DNA of 64,000 nucleotides from WLWS01 sp965243105 (GTDB lineage Bacteria > Pseudomonadota > Gammaproteobacteria > Eutrophobiales > Eutrophobiaceae). Below are positions 8,564 to 16,960 of this stretch, piece by piece. The first letter of the stretch is position 1; each line of letters begins with the position of its first letter. Under the pieces are notes generated by a model. It did no database searches. It saw only the letters and a list, made by a program, of their open reading frames with translations, and was not told the DNA's origin. The translations under genes and the position numbers were made by a program. The stretch covers positions 2,232,001 to 2,296,000 of the forward strand of contig CBDEUC010000003.1 in the NCBI GenBank assembly GCA_965243105.1, given 5' to 3'.

Positions 8564-9673
8564 ATGTCAGGTAACTCTTTCGGAAAATTATTTACAGTTA
8601 GCACCAGTGGTGAAAGCCACGGTGAGGCCTACCTGTGCATTGTTGACGGCTGTCCTCCAGGTATGGAGCTCAGCGAAGCGGATTTGCAGGGAGATCTTGA
8701 TCGAAGGAAGCCAGGCAAGTCCCGGCATGTGACCCAACGCCGCGAATCGGACACGGTAAAAATACTTTCCGGTGTTTTCGAAGGTCGAACCACCGGTACT
8801 CCAATTGGTCTTCTCATTGAGAACGAAGATCAGCGTTCAAAGGATTACTCAGATATCAAGGACCTGTTTCGCCCGGGCCATGCCGACTACACCTATGAAC
8901 AAAAGTATGGCGTGAGGGATTACCGTGGTGGTGGCAGGGCGTCGGCCCGGGAAACCTGTATGCGCGTGGCGGCAGGGGCTATCGCGAGAAAGTACCTGCA
9001 GGAAAAATGCGGATTAACAATCCGCGCCTATCTCGCCGAGCTGGGTCCGATAAAGTTGAACTGTGAAGACTGGAATGCGGTGGAAAGTAATCCGTTCTTT
9101 TGTGCTGAACCTGCAAAGGTGCAGGAACTGGAAGATTACATGGATGCCCTGCGCAAGGAAGGTGATTCCATCGGTGCCCGGGTTAACATCGTGGCAGAAA
9201 GCGTGCCCGTCGGACTGGGTGAACCGATTTTTGATCGACTTGATGCGGATATTGCCAGCGCCATGATGAGCATTAACGCGGTAAAGGGAGTAGAAATCGG
9301 TGCAGGTTTTGCTTCCGTCTCCCAGAAAGGAAGCGAACACCGTGATGAAATGACGCCCGAAGGGTTTCTCTCAAATAATTCCGGCGGCACCCTCGGTGGT
9401 ATTTCCACTGGCCAGGATATCCAGGTCAGTATTGCGCTGAAGCCCACGTCCAGTATTCGTCTTCCCGGTAAGACCATTGATCGAAATGGCAATGCCGCGG
9501 AAGTCGTGACAAAAGGGCGTCACGACCCCTGTGTCGGTATTCGTGCTGTGCCAATAGCCGAGGCCATGCTTGCAGTTGTATTGATGGACCACCTGCTGCG
9601 ACAGCGTGGCCAAAACGGCGATGTGAATTCTGAAGTACCCGTAGTTCCGGCCGGCCAGGAGCTGCCGGGCTAG
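8564..9673 (+). CDS. aroC: Chorismate synthase
   Basis: AroC converts 5-enolpyruvylshikimate-3-phosphate to chorismate, the last shared step of aromatic amino acid synthesis, using reduced FMN. The 369-aa protein has the normal bacterial length. It begins SGNSFGKLF..TSGESHGEA, the family's first signature. It also has YRGGGRASARET, the FMN-binding NNSGGTLGGIS segment and the C-terminal RHDPC. It is convergent with tldD, with only 25 nt between stop codons. Confidence 0.97.
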   Translation: MSGNSFGKLFTVSTSGESHGEAYLCIVDGCPPGMELSEADLQGDLDRRKPGKSRHVTQRRESDTVKILSGVFEGRTTGTPIGLLIENEDQRSKDYSDIKDLFRPGHADYTYEQKYGVRDYRGGGRASARETCMRVAAGAIARKYLQEKCGLTIRAYLAELGPIKLNCEDWNAVESNPFFCAEPAKVQELEDYMDALRKEGDSIGARVNIVAESVPVGLGEPIFDRLDADIASAMMSINAVKGVEIGAGFASVSQKGSEHRDEMTPEGFLSNNSGGTLGGISTGQDIQVSIALKPTSSIRLPGKTIDRNGNAAEVVTKGRHDPCVGIRAVPIAEAMLAVVLMDHLLRQRGQNGDVNSEVPVVPAGQELPG

Positions 9674-9698
9674 GCTTTTGTTGCAGTGAAAGTACCGT

Positions 9699-11141
9699 TC
9701 AGGTACTGGTACCACCCACCGTCAGTTCATCTATCTTTATCGTCGGTTGTCCTACGCCTACCGGCACAGACTGGCCGTCCTTACCGCACATACCAACACC
9801 GGAATCCAGTGCCATGTCATTTCCGACCATGGACACGCGGGTAAGCACATCCGGACCGTTGCCGATAATAGTTGCCCCTTTAATGGGTGCTGCCAGCTTG
9901 CCGTTCTCGATCATCCAGGCCTGGCTGGCACTGAAGACAAACTTGCCGTTTGTAATGTCCACCTGGCCACCACCAAACTGGGAGGCATAGATGCCTTTCT
10001 CGACAGACGCAATAATCTCCTCCGCCGGGTATTCGCCGCCCAGCATATAGGTATTGGTCATACGTGGCATAGGTAAATGCGCGTAGGATTCCCGTCTTCC
10101 GTTTCCGGTTGGTTTCATACCCATAAGCCCGGCGTTCATCTTGTCCTGCATGTAATTTTTCAGTATCCCATTCTCAATGAGGGTAGTGCATTCACTGGCT
10201 ATGCCTTCATCGTCGATTGAAAGTGAGCCGCGCCTGTTAGGGATGGTGCCGTCATCCACAACCGTCACGGACTCGGTTGCGACACGTTCTCCAATACGGC
10301 CGGCAAATGCCGACGTGCCCTTGCGATTAAAGTCACCTTCAAGGCCGTGACCGATCGCTTCATGCAGGAGAATACCGGGCCAGCCTGGTCCGAGAACCAC
10401 CGTCATGCTACCTGCCGGCGCTGCGACAGCTTCGAGATTGACAAGGGCCTGTTCAATTGCTTCATCGATATAACTTTCCAGTAAGTCGTCGTCCTGGAAG
10501 TACTCGTATCCAAATCGGCCTCCGCCACCGGCGCTGCCTTTTTCAATACGCTTACCATCCTCCACGATGACATTCACGTTCAGCCTGACGAGAGGTCGCA
10601 GATCGGCGGCAAAAGTGCCGTCACTGGCAGCAACCATGACAGTTGAGTGCGATGCACTGAGACCGGCGATGACCTGTTTAACGCGGGGATCCTTTTTCCT
10701 GCAAAGCTGGTCGATCTTGTTCAGTATCGCGACTTTATCCTGGGAGCTGATGGACTCCATCGGCATCATGGGTGGATAAAGTGCCAGCGCATTATTTGAA
10801 CTCCAGGCCGGCACCGTTCCGTTACCGCCCTGCCTGGCAATAGCCCTCGCCGCGGCGGCGGCGCTATCCAGCGCCGGAAGTACGATCTCGTCAGAATAGG
10901 CAAAGCCGGTTTTCTCACCGCTGATTGCGCGTACGCCAACACCCTGGTCGATGCTGTGTGATCCTTCGCGAATAATGCTGTCTTCCAGCACCCAGCTCTC
11001 CGCGCGGGAAGATTCAAAATACAGATCCGCAGCGTCAATGTCGTGGGCCATCAACTTGCCAAGGGTTTTTTCGATGTCGGCGACGTCCATCCCGACCGGG
11101 TTGAGTAACTGTTGCTGTGCTTTTTCAAGGGGCTGACTCAT
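9699..11141 (-). CDS. tldD: Metalloprotease TldD
   Basis: TldD is the zinc-dependent half of the TldD/TldE protease, which degrades unfolded peptides and processes some peptide products such as microcin precursors. The 480-aa protein has the family length. The zinc site is in LLHEAIGHGLEGD (HExxxH type), near residue 260. The C-terminal part has VGVCGKDGQ-like features (SGVGMCGKDGQSVPVGVGQP) typical of TldD rather than TldE. No tldE is in the window. The nitrilase-family gene lies 7 nt upstream on the same strand, so the two are probably co-transcribed, an arrangement often seen in this class. Confidence 0.95.
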   Translation of the reverse strand: MSQPLEKAQQQLLNPVGMDVADIEKTLGKLMAHDIDAADLYFESSRAESWVLEDSIIREGSHSIDQGVGVRAISGEKTGFAYSDEIVLPALDSAAAAARAIARQGGNGTVPAWSSNNALALYPPMMPMESISSQDKVAILNKIDQLCRKKDPRVKQVIAGLSASHSTVMVAASDGTFAADLRPLVRLNVNVIVEDGKRIEKGSAGGGGRFGYEYFQDDDLLESYIDEAIEQALVNLEAVAAPAGSMTVVLGPGWPGILLHEAIGHGLEGDFNRKGTSAFAGRIGERVATESVTVVDDGTIPNRRGSLSIDDEGIASECTTLIENGILKNYMQDKMNAGLMGMKPTGNGRRESYAHLPMPRMTNTYMLGGEYPAEEIIASVEKGIYASQFGGGQVDITNGKFVFSASQAWMIENGKLAAPIKGATIIGNGPDVLTRVSMVGNDMALDSGVGMCGKDGQSVPVGVGQPTIKIDELTVGGTST

Positions 11142-11148
11142 TAACTTC

Positions 11149-11967
11149 TCATACTCCTACTATTCGGTGATCAAGTGCTGGAAAGCTGCTGCGCAGGGAT
11201 TCCAGTCTCTCCATGTCCAGTTCAGCGCAGGCCACGCCGGGACCATCTTCGAGCTCGGCGAGGATATTACCCCAGGGGTCAATAATCATGCTATGACCCC
11301 AGGTGCGCCGGTTCTCGGTGTTTTGCCCGCCCTGGTTTGACGCGATGACAAAGCTAAGGTTCTCCACTGCCCGCGCACAAAGGAGCATAGCCCAGTGCCG
11401 GCGACCGGTGCTGTAGGTAAAGGCGGCTGGCACGGTAAACATGGTTGCGCCACGCTCAACGAGTTCCCGGTACAATTCCGGGAAGCGCAGGTCGTAGCAG
11501 ATGGTCAGGCCCAGTGTTCCAGCTGGAATATCTGCCGTGACAATGTCCTGCCCTGCGAGAATGGTATCTGACTCGTTATAGGACTCTTCGTCTTCCCGGC
11601 TTACGCAGACATCAAACAGGTGCATCTTGTCATAGCGCGCAACACATTCACCGCCTGGTGTGTATAAAAGACAGGCGCTGGCAACAAGGGCGGGGTTCTC
11701 GGTGCGTAGCGGTACCGTGCCGGCCATCAGCCATATGCCGTATTTCCTGGCCTGTTCCTCGAGCCATTGCTGGAGGGGGCCGCTGCCATAGTCCTCGACG
11801 ATCTCCAGCTTGGCTTTTTCATTGTCGCTGATGATGGGGAAATACTCCGGCAGGAGTGCAAATTCAGCCCCGTCACTGGCTGCCTTGTCGAGCAGTTCCT
11901 CCGCCTGGCGCAGGTTGGCCTCAACCTGGTCACCGGACACCATTTGTATTGCAGCTACTTTAGTCAT
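11149..11967 (-). CDS. Carbon-nitrogen hydrolase, Nit family (probable deaminated glutathione amidase)
   Basis: This 272-aa protein is of the nitrilase superfamily. The Glu-Lys-Cys catalytic triad is visible: Glu in LLPEYFP, Lys in YDKMHLFDV and Cys in TICYDLRFPELYREL. The DVCVSREDEESYNES region resembles Nit1, which repairs deaminated glutathione by amide hydrolysis. It is cytosolic, with no signal peptide. It precedes tldD by 7 nt on the same strand. The specific substrate is an inference from family pattern; other omega-amidases share the same fold. Confidence 0.85.
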   Translation of the reverse strand: MTKVAAIQMVSGDQVEANLRQAEELLDKAASDGAEFALLPEYFPIISDNEKAKLEIVEDYGSGPLQQWLEEQARKYGIWLMAGTVPLRTENPALVASACLLYTPGGECVARYDKMHLFDVCVSREDEESYNESDTILAGQDIVTADIPAGTLGLTICYDLRFPELYRELVERGATMFTVPAAFTYSTGRRHWAMLLCARAVENLSFVIASNQGGQNTENRRTWGHSMIIDPWGNILAELEDGPGVACAELDMERLESLRSSFPALDHRIVGV

Positions 11968-12132
11968 CTACTTTTATGCGGGTTAATACACGATCTTTCA
12001 TTGCAAGCAGTATACGGTAGTGCCTGTAGAGAGCATAACCCCCTGGAACTGTAAAAGCCTGACTGTAACCCGTGATGCATATGCCGTATAATTGCGAGGT
12101 TTTTCAAGAGAATACGAACTAAAGTACTGTTC

Positions 12133-13335
12133 ATGGATACCGAATTTCCAACAATTAAGCGCTTGCCGCCCTACGTTTTTAACATTGTTAATGATCTGAA
12201 GATGCAGGAGCGTCGAAACGGTGAGGACATCATCGACTTTGGCATGGGAAACCCTGACCAGGCGGCTCCGCAGCACGTTGTAGACAAGCTTGTCGAGGCA
12301 TCACAGCGCAAGGACACACACCGTTACTCCATGTCGCGGGGAATACCGAGGCTGAGACGGGCAATTTGCAACTGGTACAGGGATCGCTACGGGGTGGAGC
12401 TCGACCCGGAAACGGAGGCTATTGTAACTCTCGGTTCCAAGGAAGGGCTGGCGCACCTGGCCATGGCGACGATGGACAGGGGAGACCAGGTACTGGTGCC
12501 AAATCCTGCTTACCCCATCCACCCCTATGGATTTGTGCTGGGGGGAGCTGATGTTCGTCATGTTCCCATAGGCAAGGAAATAGATTTTTTTGCCGAGCTG
12601 GAAAAGGCTGTTCATACATCCTGGCCAAAACCAAAGATGTTGCTGTTGAACTTTCCCAGTAATCCAACCGCACAGTGCGTGGAACTCGACTTTTTTGAAC
12701 GCATTATAGAGTTTGCCCGTGAACACCAGATCTGGGTGGTGCAGGATTTTGCCTACGCCGACATTGTTTTTGATGGTTACAAGGCCCCGTCGATCCTGCA
12801 GGTTGAAGGGGCGAGGGACGTTGCCGTTGAATTTTTCTCACTTTCGAAGAGTTATAACATGCCCGGCTGGCGCGTCGGATTCATGGTGGGCAACCAGGTG
12901 CTGGTACATGCTCTCGCACGTATCAAGTCCTACCTGGACTATGGCATGTTTACCCCGATCCAGGTTGCCGCGATAAAGGCACTGGAAGGCGATCAACAAT
13001 GTGTCAGGGACATCGTAAAGCTTTACCAGCGACGCAGGGACGTGCTGTGTGACGGCCTGAATAACATCGGATGGAAAGTGGAAAAGCCGCGAGCCACCAT
13101 GTTCGTGTGGGCAGAGATACCCGAGTTCTACCGGGAAATGGGCTCACTGGAATTTTCCAAGAAGCTATTGCTTGATGCCAAGGTAGCCGCTTCACCCGGT
13201 ATCGGTTTTGGTGAATACGGCGATAACTTCCTGCGCTTTGCACTGATTGAAAATGAGCACAGGACCAGGCAGGCAATACGCGGTATTAAAAATATGTTTC
13301 GAAAAGACCAGGCACCCGTAAGCCTGGCGGGTTAA
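12133..13335 (+). CDS. alaC: Alanine transaminase AlaC
   Basis: This is a fold-type I PLP aminotransferase of 400 aa, matching AlaC (glutamate-pyruvate aminotransferase), which makes alanine from pyruvate. Supporting segments are IIDFGMGNPD near the N-terminus, the GSKEGLAHLAMA phosphate-binding loop, NFPSNPTAQ, QDFAYADIVFDG and the PLP-lysine motif SLSKSYNMPGWRVGF. The C-terminus (RFALIENEHRTRQAIRGIK) is also typical. It is 23 nt upstream of hom, so the alanine and threonine genes look co-transcribed. The 165 bp between it and the divergent amidase gene should hold both promoters; I could not place them with confidence. Confidence 0.93.
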   Translation: MDTEFPTIKRLPPYVFNIVNDLKMQERRNGEDIIDFGMGNPDQAAPQHVVDKLVEASQRKDTHRYSMSRGIPRLRRAICNWYRDRYGVELDPETEAIVTLGSKEGLAHLAMATMDRGDQVLVPNPAYPIHPYGFVLGGADVRHVPIGKEIDFFAELEKAVHTSWPKPKMLLLNFPSNPTAQCVELDFFERIIEFAREHQIWVVQDFAYADIVFDGYKAPSILQVEGARDVAVEFFSLSKSYNMPGWRVGFMVGNQVLVHALARIKSYLDYGMFTPIQVAAIKALEGDQQCVRDIVKLYQRRRDVLCDGLNNIGWKVEKPRATMFVWAEIPEFYREMGSLEFSKKLLLDAKVAASPGIGFGEYGDNFLRFALIENEHRTRQAIRGIKNMFRKDQAPVSLAG

Positions 13336-13358
13336 AGAACAGGAATAGCGACAAGAAT

Positions 13359-14672
13359 ATGAAACCGGTAAAAATTGGATTGCTTGGACTTGGTACCGTG
13401 GGAGGAGGAACCGTCAGTGTTCTGACCAGGAATAATGACGAAATTTCCCGTCGAGCCGGAAGAGATATTGTTATCAGCCATGCTGCCGCCCGCGAGTATG
13501 ATGCAAATGCGATTGAGGGCCTGGACAAGATTGATACGATCTCCGATGACGCTTTTGCTGTTGTCGACGACGAGGAAATAGATGTTGTCATCGAGTTGAT
13601 CGGAGGTTACTCACCAGCGCGGGAACTTGTTCTCAGGGCCATCGAGAATGGCAAGCACGTGGTTACAGCCAACAAGGCACTTATCGCCATGCATGGAAAT
13701 GAAATATTCAGTGCTGCGCGAGAGAAAGGTGTGACGGTGGCTTTTGAAGCGGCCGTGGCCGGCGGTATACCCATCATCAAGGCCATGCGCGAAGGCCTCG
13801 CGGCAAACAAGATCGAATGGGCAGCGGGAATCATCAATGGTACCGGGAATTTTATTCTCAGCGAGATGCGCGACAAGGGCCGTGACTTTGATGACGTGTT
13901 GAAGGAGGCCCAGGCGCTGGGTTATGCAGAAGCCGATCCCACTTTTGATGTAGAAGGCGTTGACGCCGCACACAAACTGACCATCATCGGTTCAATCGCT
14001 TTTGGTATTCCCCTGCAGTTTGAGAAAACCTACACCGAGGGCATTACCAATATTGAGCAGGTGGATGTGCAATATGCCTCAGAGCTGGGATATCGCATAA
14101 AGCACCTCGGAATAGCACGAAAAGCAGGTGACGGTATTGAGCTGAGAGTTCATCCTACCCTGATACCGGAAAGAAGGTTGATAGCGAACGTAGATGGCGT
14201 AATGAATGCTGTGCTGGTCTACGGTGATGCAGTTGGGCCCACGCTTTACTACGGCGCCGGGGCAGGTTCACAGCCAACAGCCTCGGCCGTTGTGGCAGAC
14301 GTTGTTGATACGGTGAGGGCCCTGACCAGTGATCCGGAAAACAGGGTTCCGCACCTGGCATTTCAACCCGATGCCATGGACGATGCCCCTGTGCTGGATA
14401 TTGAAAGCATAGAAACTGCCTATTATCTTCGTCTTTCTGCTGTCGATCAGCCGGGTGTATTGGCGGACATCACCAGCATATTTGGAGATTCCGGTATCAG
14501 TATCGAGGCCATTATTCAGAAGGAACCCGTGGATGGTAGTAGCCAGGTCCCGATTATCTTCCTGACTCAAAAAGTAATCGAAAAAAATATGAACGAAGCT
14601 ATAGCGCGGATAGAAAAGCTGGATACTGTATCCGGCTCCGTCGCCAGGATCAGGCTGGAAACACTGGCCTGA
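13359..14672 (+). CDS. hom: Homoserine dehydrogenase
   Basis: The enzyme reduces aspartate semialdehyde to homoserine with NAD(P)H, the branch point to threonine and methionine. The 437-aa protein has an N-terminal nucleotide-binding domain (GLLGLGTVGGGTV), the catalytic domain with NGTGNFILSEM and GYAEADPTFDVEGVDAAHKL, and a C-terminal ACT domain (about 350-430; VDQPGVLADITSIFGDSGISIEAIIQ). The ACT domain is the expected site of feedback by threonine. This is the stand-alone form, without a fused aspartate kinase. thrC follows after 28 nt. Confidence 0.97.
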   Translation: MKPVKIGLLGLGTVGGGTVSVLTRNNDEISRRAGRDIVISHAAAREYDANAIEGLDKIDTISDDAFAVVDDEEIDVVIELIGGYSPARELVLRAIENGKHVVTANKALIAMHGNEIFSAAREKGVTVAFEAAVAGGIPIIKAMREGLAANKIEWAAGIINGTGNFILSEMRDKGRDFDDVLKEAQALGYAEADPTFDVEGVDAAHKLTIIGSIAFGIPLQFEKTYTEGITNIEQVDVQYASELGYRIKHLGIARKAGDGIELRVHPTLIPERRLIANVDGVMNAVLVYGDAVGPTLYYGAGAGSQPTASAVVADVVDTVRALTSDPENRVPHLAFQPDAMDDAPVLDIESIETAYYLRLSAVDQPGVLADITSIFGDSGISIEAIIQKEPVDGSSQVPIIFLTQKVIEKNMNEAIARIEKLDTVSGSVARIRLETLA

Positions 14673-14700
14673 CAATTTATATCACAACCTCTTTTACCCT

Positions 14701-15822
14701 ATGTCTCGTTATACCGGATTGATTGAACGCTATCGTGAACGCCTGCCCGTGGCTGCTGATACCCGGGTGATCTCGCTGGGAGAAGGACGCACACCTCTTA
14801 TTCGCCTTGAAAATATTGCCGAGGCGAATGAGAAGAATATCGACCTGTATGTAAAGTACGAGGGCCTGAATCCAACCGGGTCTTTCAAGGATCGTGGCAT
14901 GACCATGGCAGTCACGCAGGCCGTATCAGAAGGGTCGGAGGCGATTATCTGCGCATCTACCGGCAATACATCTGCATCTGCAGCGGCCTATGCGGCTCGA
15001 GCGGGGATCAGGGCCTTTGTTCTCATCCCCGAGGGGAAAATAGCGCTGGGCAAGCTCGCACAGGCAATGATGAAAGGCGCGGTCGTCATCCAGATTGAAG
15101 GAAACTTTGATGATGGTATGCGTCTTGTCAAGGAAGTGGCGACCGAGGCACCTGTTTCCATAGTTAACTCAATCAACCCTTACAGGCTCCAGGGTCAAAA
15201 AACAGCGGCATTTGAAATACTGGATGACCTGGGCCGTGCACCTGATTACCACTGTCTGCCTGTTGGAAACGCCGGGAATATCAGCGCCTACTGGATTGGC
15301 TTCAGCGAATATGCCGGCCAGCATACCGAGGCCTGCAGCTACTGTGAATCAAGCTGTAAACTCGGCGCATCTACCGAGGTTGATGGCCGGCCGAAAATGC
15401 TGGGTTACCAGGCAAGTGGTGCCGCGCCTTTCATGCGAGGGGCCCCGGTAGAAAATCCTGAAACAGTGGCCACTGCCATTCGAATCGGCAATCCCCAGTC
15501 CTGGGATAATGCATGGGCCGCCAGTCGTGAATCAGGAGGCTGGTTTGACGAGTTCGACGACGCTGAAATATTGGCGACGCAAAAACTACTGGCTGAGAAA
15601 GAGGGTATTTTCTGCGAGCCTGCTTCAGCCGTGTCCGTAGCGGGTGCGCTGCGAGACATTCGCGGCGATCGAATAGAAGAGGGCAGTTGTGTAACCTGCA
15701 CGCTTACCGGGCACGGTCTCAAGGACCCGGATACAGCAATACAGCAGGCCAGTGCGCCGGTTATCAGGACGGACACGAAACTTGATAACGTGAAGAAAGC
15801 AATTCTCGACAATATAAGCTGA
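14701..15822 (+). CDS. thrC: Threonine synthase, short class, with a Cys-rich insertion
   Basis: This PLP enzyme converts O-phosphohomoserine to threonine. At 373 aa it belongs to the short (Bacillus/plant-like) class and is about 20 residues longer than usual. The PLP lysine is in NPTGSFKDRGM; ASTGNTSASAAAYAARAG and LPVGNAGNISAYWIGF bind the cofactor phosphate. Between NAGNISAYWIGF and the usual LGYQASGAAP segment there is an insertion with three cysteines, CSYCESSC (C212, C215, C219; DNA 15334-15357). Family members I know have a plain linker there. The cysteines could bind a metal, form a disulfide or act as a redox switch. The gene is co-directional with hom and completes the homoserine-to-threonine branch except for thrB, which is not in the window. 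Confidence 0.93.
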   Translation: MSRYTGLIERYRERLPVAADTRVISLGEGRTPLIRLENIAEANEKNIDLYVKYEGLNPTGSFKDRGMTMAVTQAVSEGSEAIICASTGNTSASAAAYAARAGIRAFVLIPEGKIALGKLAQAMMKGAVVIQIEGNFDDGMRLVKEVATEAPVSIVNSINPYRLQGQKTAAFEILDDLGRAPDYHCLPVGNAGNISAYWIGFSEYAGQHTEACSYCESSCKLGASTEVDGRPKMLGYQASGAAPFMRGAPVENPETVATAIRIGNPQSWDNAWAASRESGGWFDEFDDAEILATQKLLAEKEGIFCEPASAVSVAGALRDIRGDRIEEGSCVTCTLTGHGLKDPDTAIQQASAPVIRTDTKLDNVKKAILDNIS

Positions 15823-15905
15823 GGTTGTGATATAGATCTGAGCATTGCCCGATAAAACGAGTGAGATGAATATCCCGGTAAAGCCACCCTTGCAATGACA
15901 CATTC

Positions 15906-16928
15906 ATGCTGAGTATTACCTTACTTGTCCCCGGTCTTTTTGACGCTGAATACGAGCAACAGGGTCGGGATTCTGAATTACCTGCCCTTGAAGCAATCCT
16001 GGCACGGGCCAGTAGCAGGGTAATAAGCGAAACCCCCTATACTGCTTCGCTGTGCGATCTATTTCAGTGCAAATACGGTAATGAAGAAGATATCCCCATG
16101 GCAGCCATCGGTCGTTTGATTGATGGAGAACAGAAGCCCGAAGGCTACTGGATGAGGGCGGATCCGGTTCACCTGCATGCTGATCAGAAAAGCCTGAATC
16201 TCGTTGATGTAAATAACCTTGCCCTGACCCAGCACGATGCGCTTGCATTGGCAGCATCGGTGCGACGCAGTTTTACCGACCAGGGCTGGGAGCTTGAAGT
16301 GCCGGTACCCGGTCGCTGGTACGTGAAGTTGAGCGAAAGGCCGCTTATAAAAACCTCCGAGATTTTTACAGTTATTGGCCGGAACATACAGGAATTCATG
16401 CCGGTCGGAGAACACGCTTCAACCTGGCATCGATTGATGAACGAAGTACAAATCCAGCTTCATAACGCTGACATTAACAGGCTACGTGCAGAACGTGGTG
16501 AGTTACCCGTCAATAGCCTGTGGTTCTGGGGTTGCGGCAGGTTACCGGGTTTACTGGAACGGCAATGGACCCGGGTGTACAGCGATGATAACAGCACCAT
16601 GGGTCTATCCATGTTATCCAATACACCCTGCCTGCCCTTACCCGCCGATTCTGGTGAAATCCTGCAGGAGGACAATACCAGCGCGAACATACTGGTTGTC
16701 ATGTCAGATTTTCAAACGACCATGCTGCAACGAGGTCAGGCAAGGCAACGCCTTTTACAGTTCGAAAAAAACTGGTGCAGCATACTGGTCGATGGTTTAA
16801 CAAAAGGCCGGATTAATCAATTGAAGATCATAACCAGGCGCCGGGAATTCAGCCTGGGCAAGTCGAGTTTCTGGAAGTTCTGGAAGAAGGCCCGGCCTTT
16901 TAACAATGTTCTTGAGCAACTTTCCTGA
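15906..16928 (+). CDS. RpfE-like protein, phosphoglycerate-mutase-related family
   Basis: The 340-aa cytosolic protein resembles the family that includes Xanthomonas RpfE, annotated as related to cofactor-independent phosphoglycerate mutases. The recognisable part is RGELPVNSLWFWGCG, typical of that family, after a segment describing DPVHLHADQKSL. Its role is not established. It sits between thrC and recJ. In Xanthomonas rpfE also lies next to recJ, which supports the family call. A catalytic metal site of true phosphoglycerate mutases is not evident, so enzymatic activity should not be assumed. The ATG at 15906 lacks a strong ribosome site; thrC ends 83 nt upstream. Confidence 0.7.
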   Translation: MLSITLLVPGLFDAEYEQQGRDSELPALEAILARASSRVISETPYTASLCDLFQCKYGNEEDIPMAAIGRLIDGEQKPEGYWMRADPVHLHADQKSLNLVDVNNLALTQHDALALAASVRRSFTDQGWELEVPVPGRWYVKLSERPLIKTSEIFTVIGRNIQEFMPVGEHASTWHRLMNEVQIQLHNADINRLRAERGELPVNSLWFWGCGRLPGLLERQWTRVYSDDNSTMGLSMLSNTPCLPLPADSGEILQEDNTSANILVVMSDFQTTMLQRGQARQRLLQFEKNWCSILVDGLTKGRINQLKIITRRREFSLGKSSFWKFWKKARPFNNVLEQLS

Positions 16929-16960
16929 ACATTTCTTATTGAACAGCCTGGAAGTTTAGC

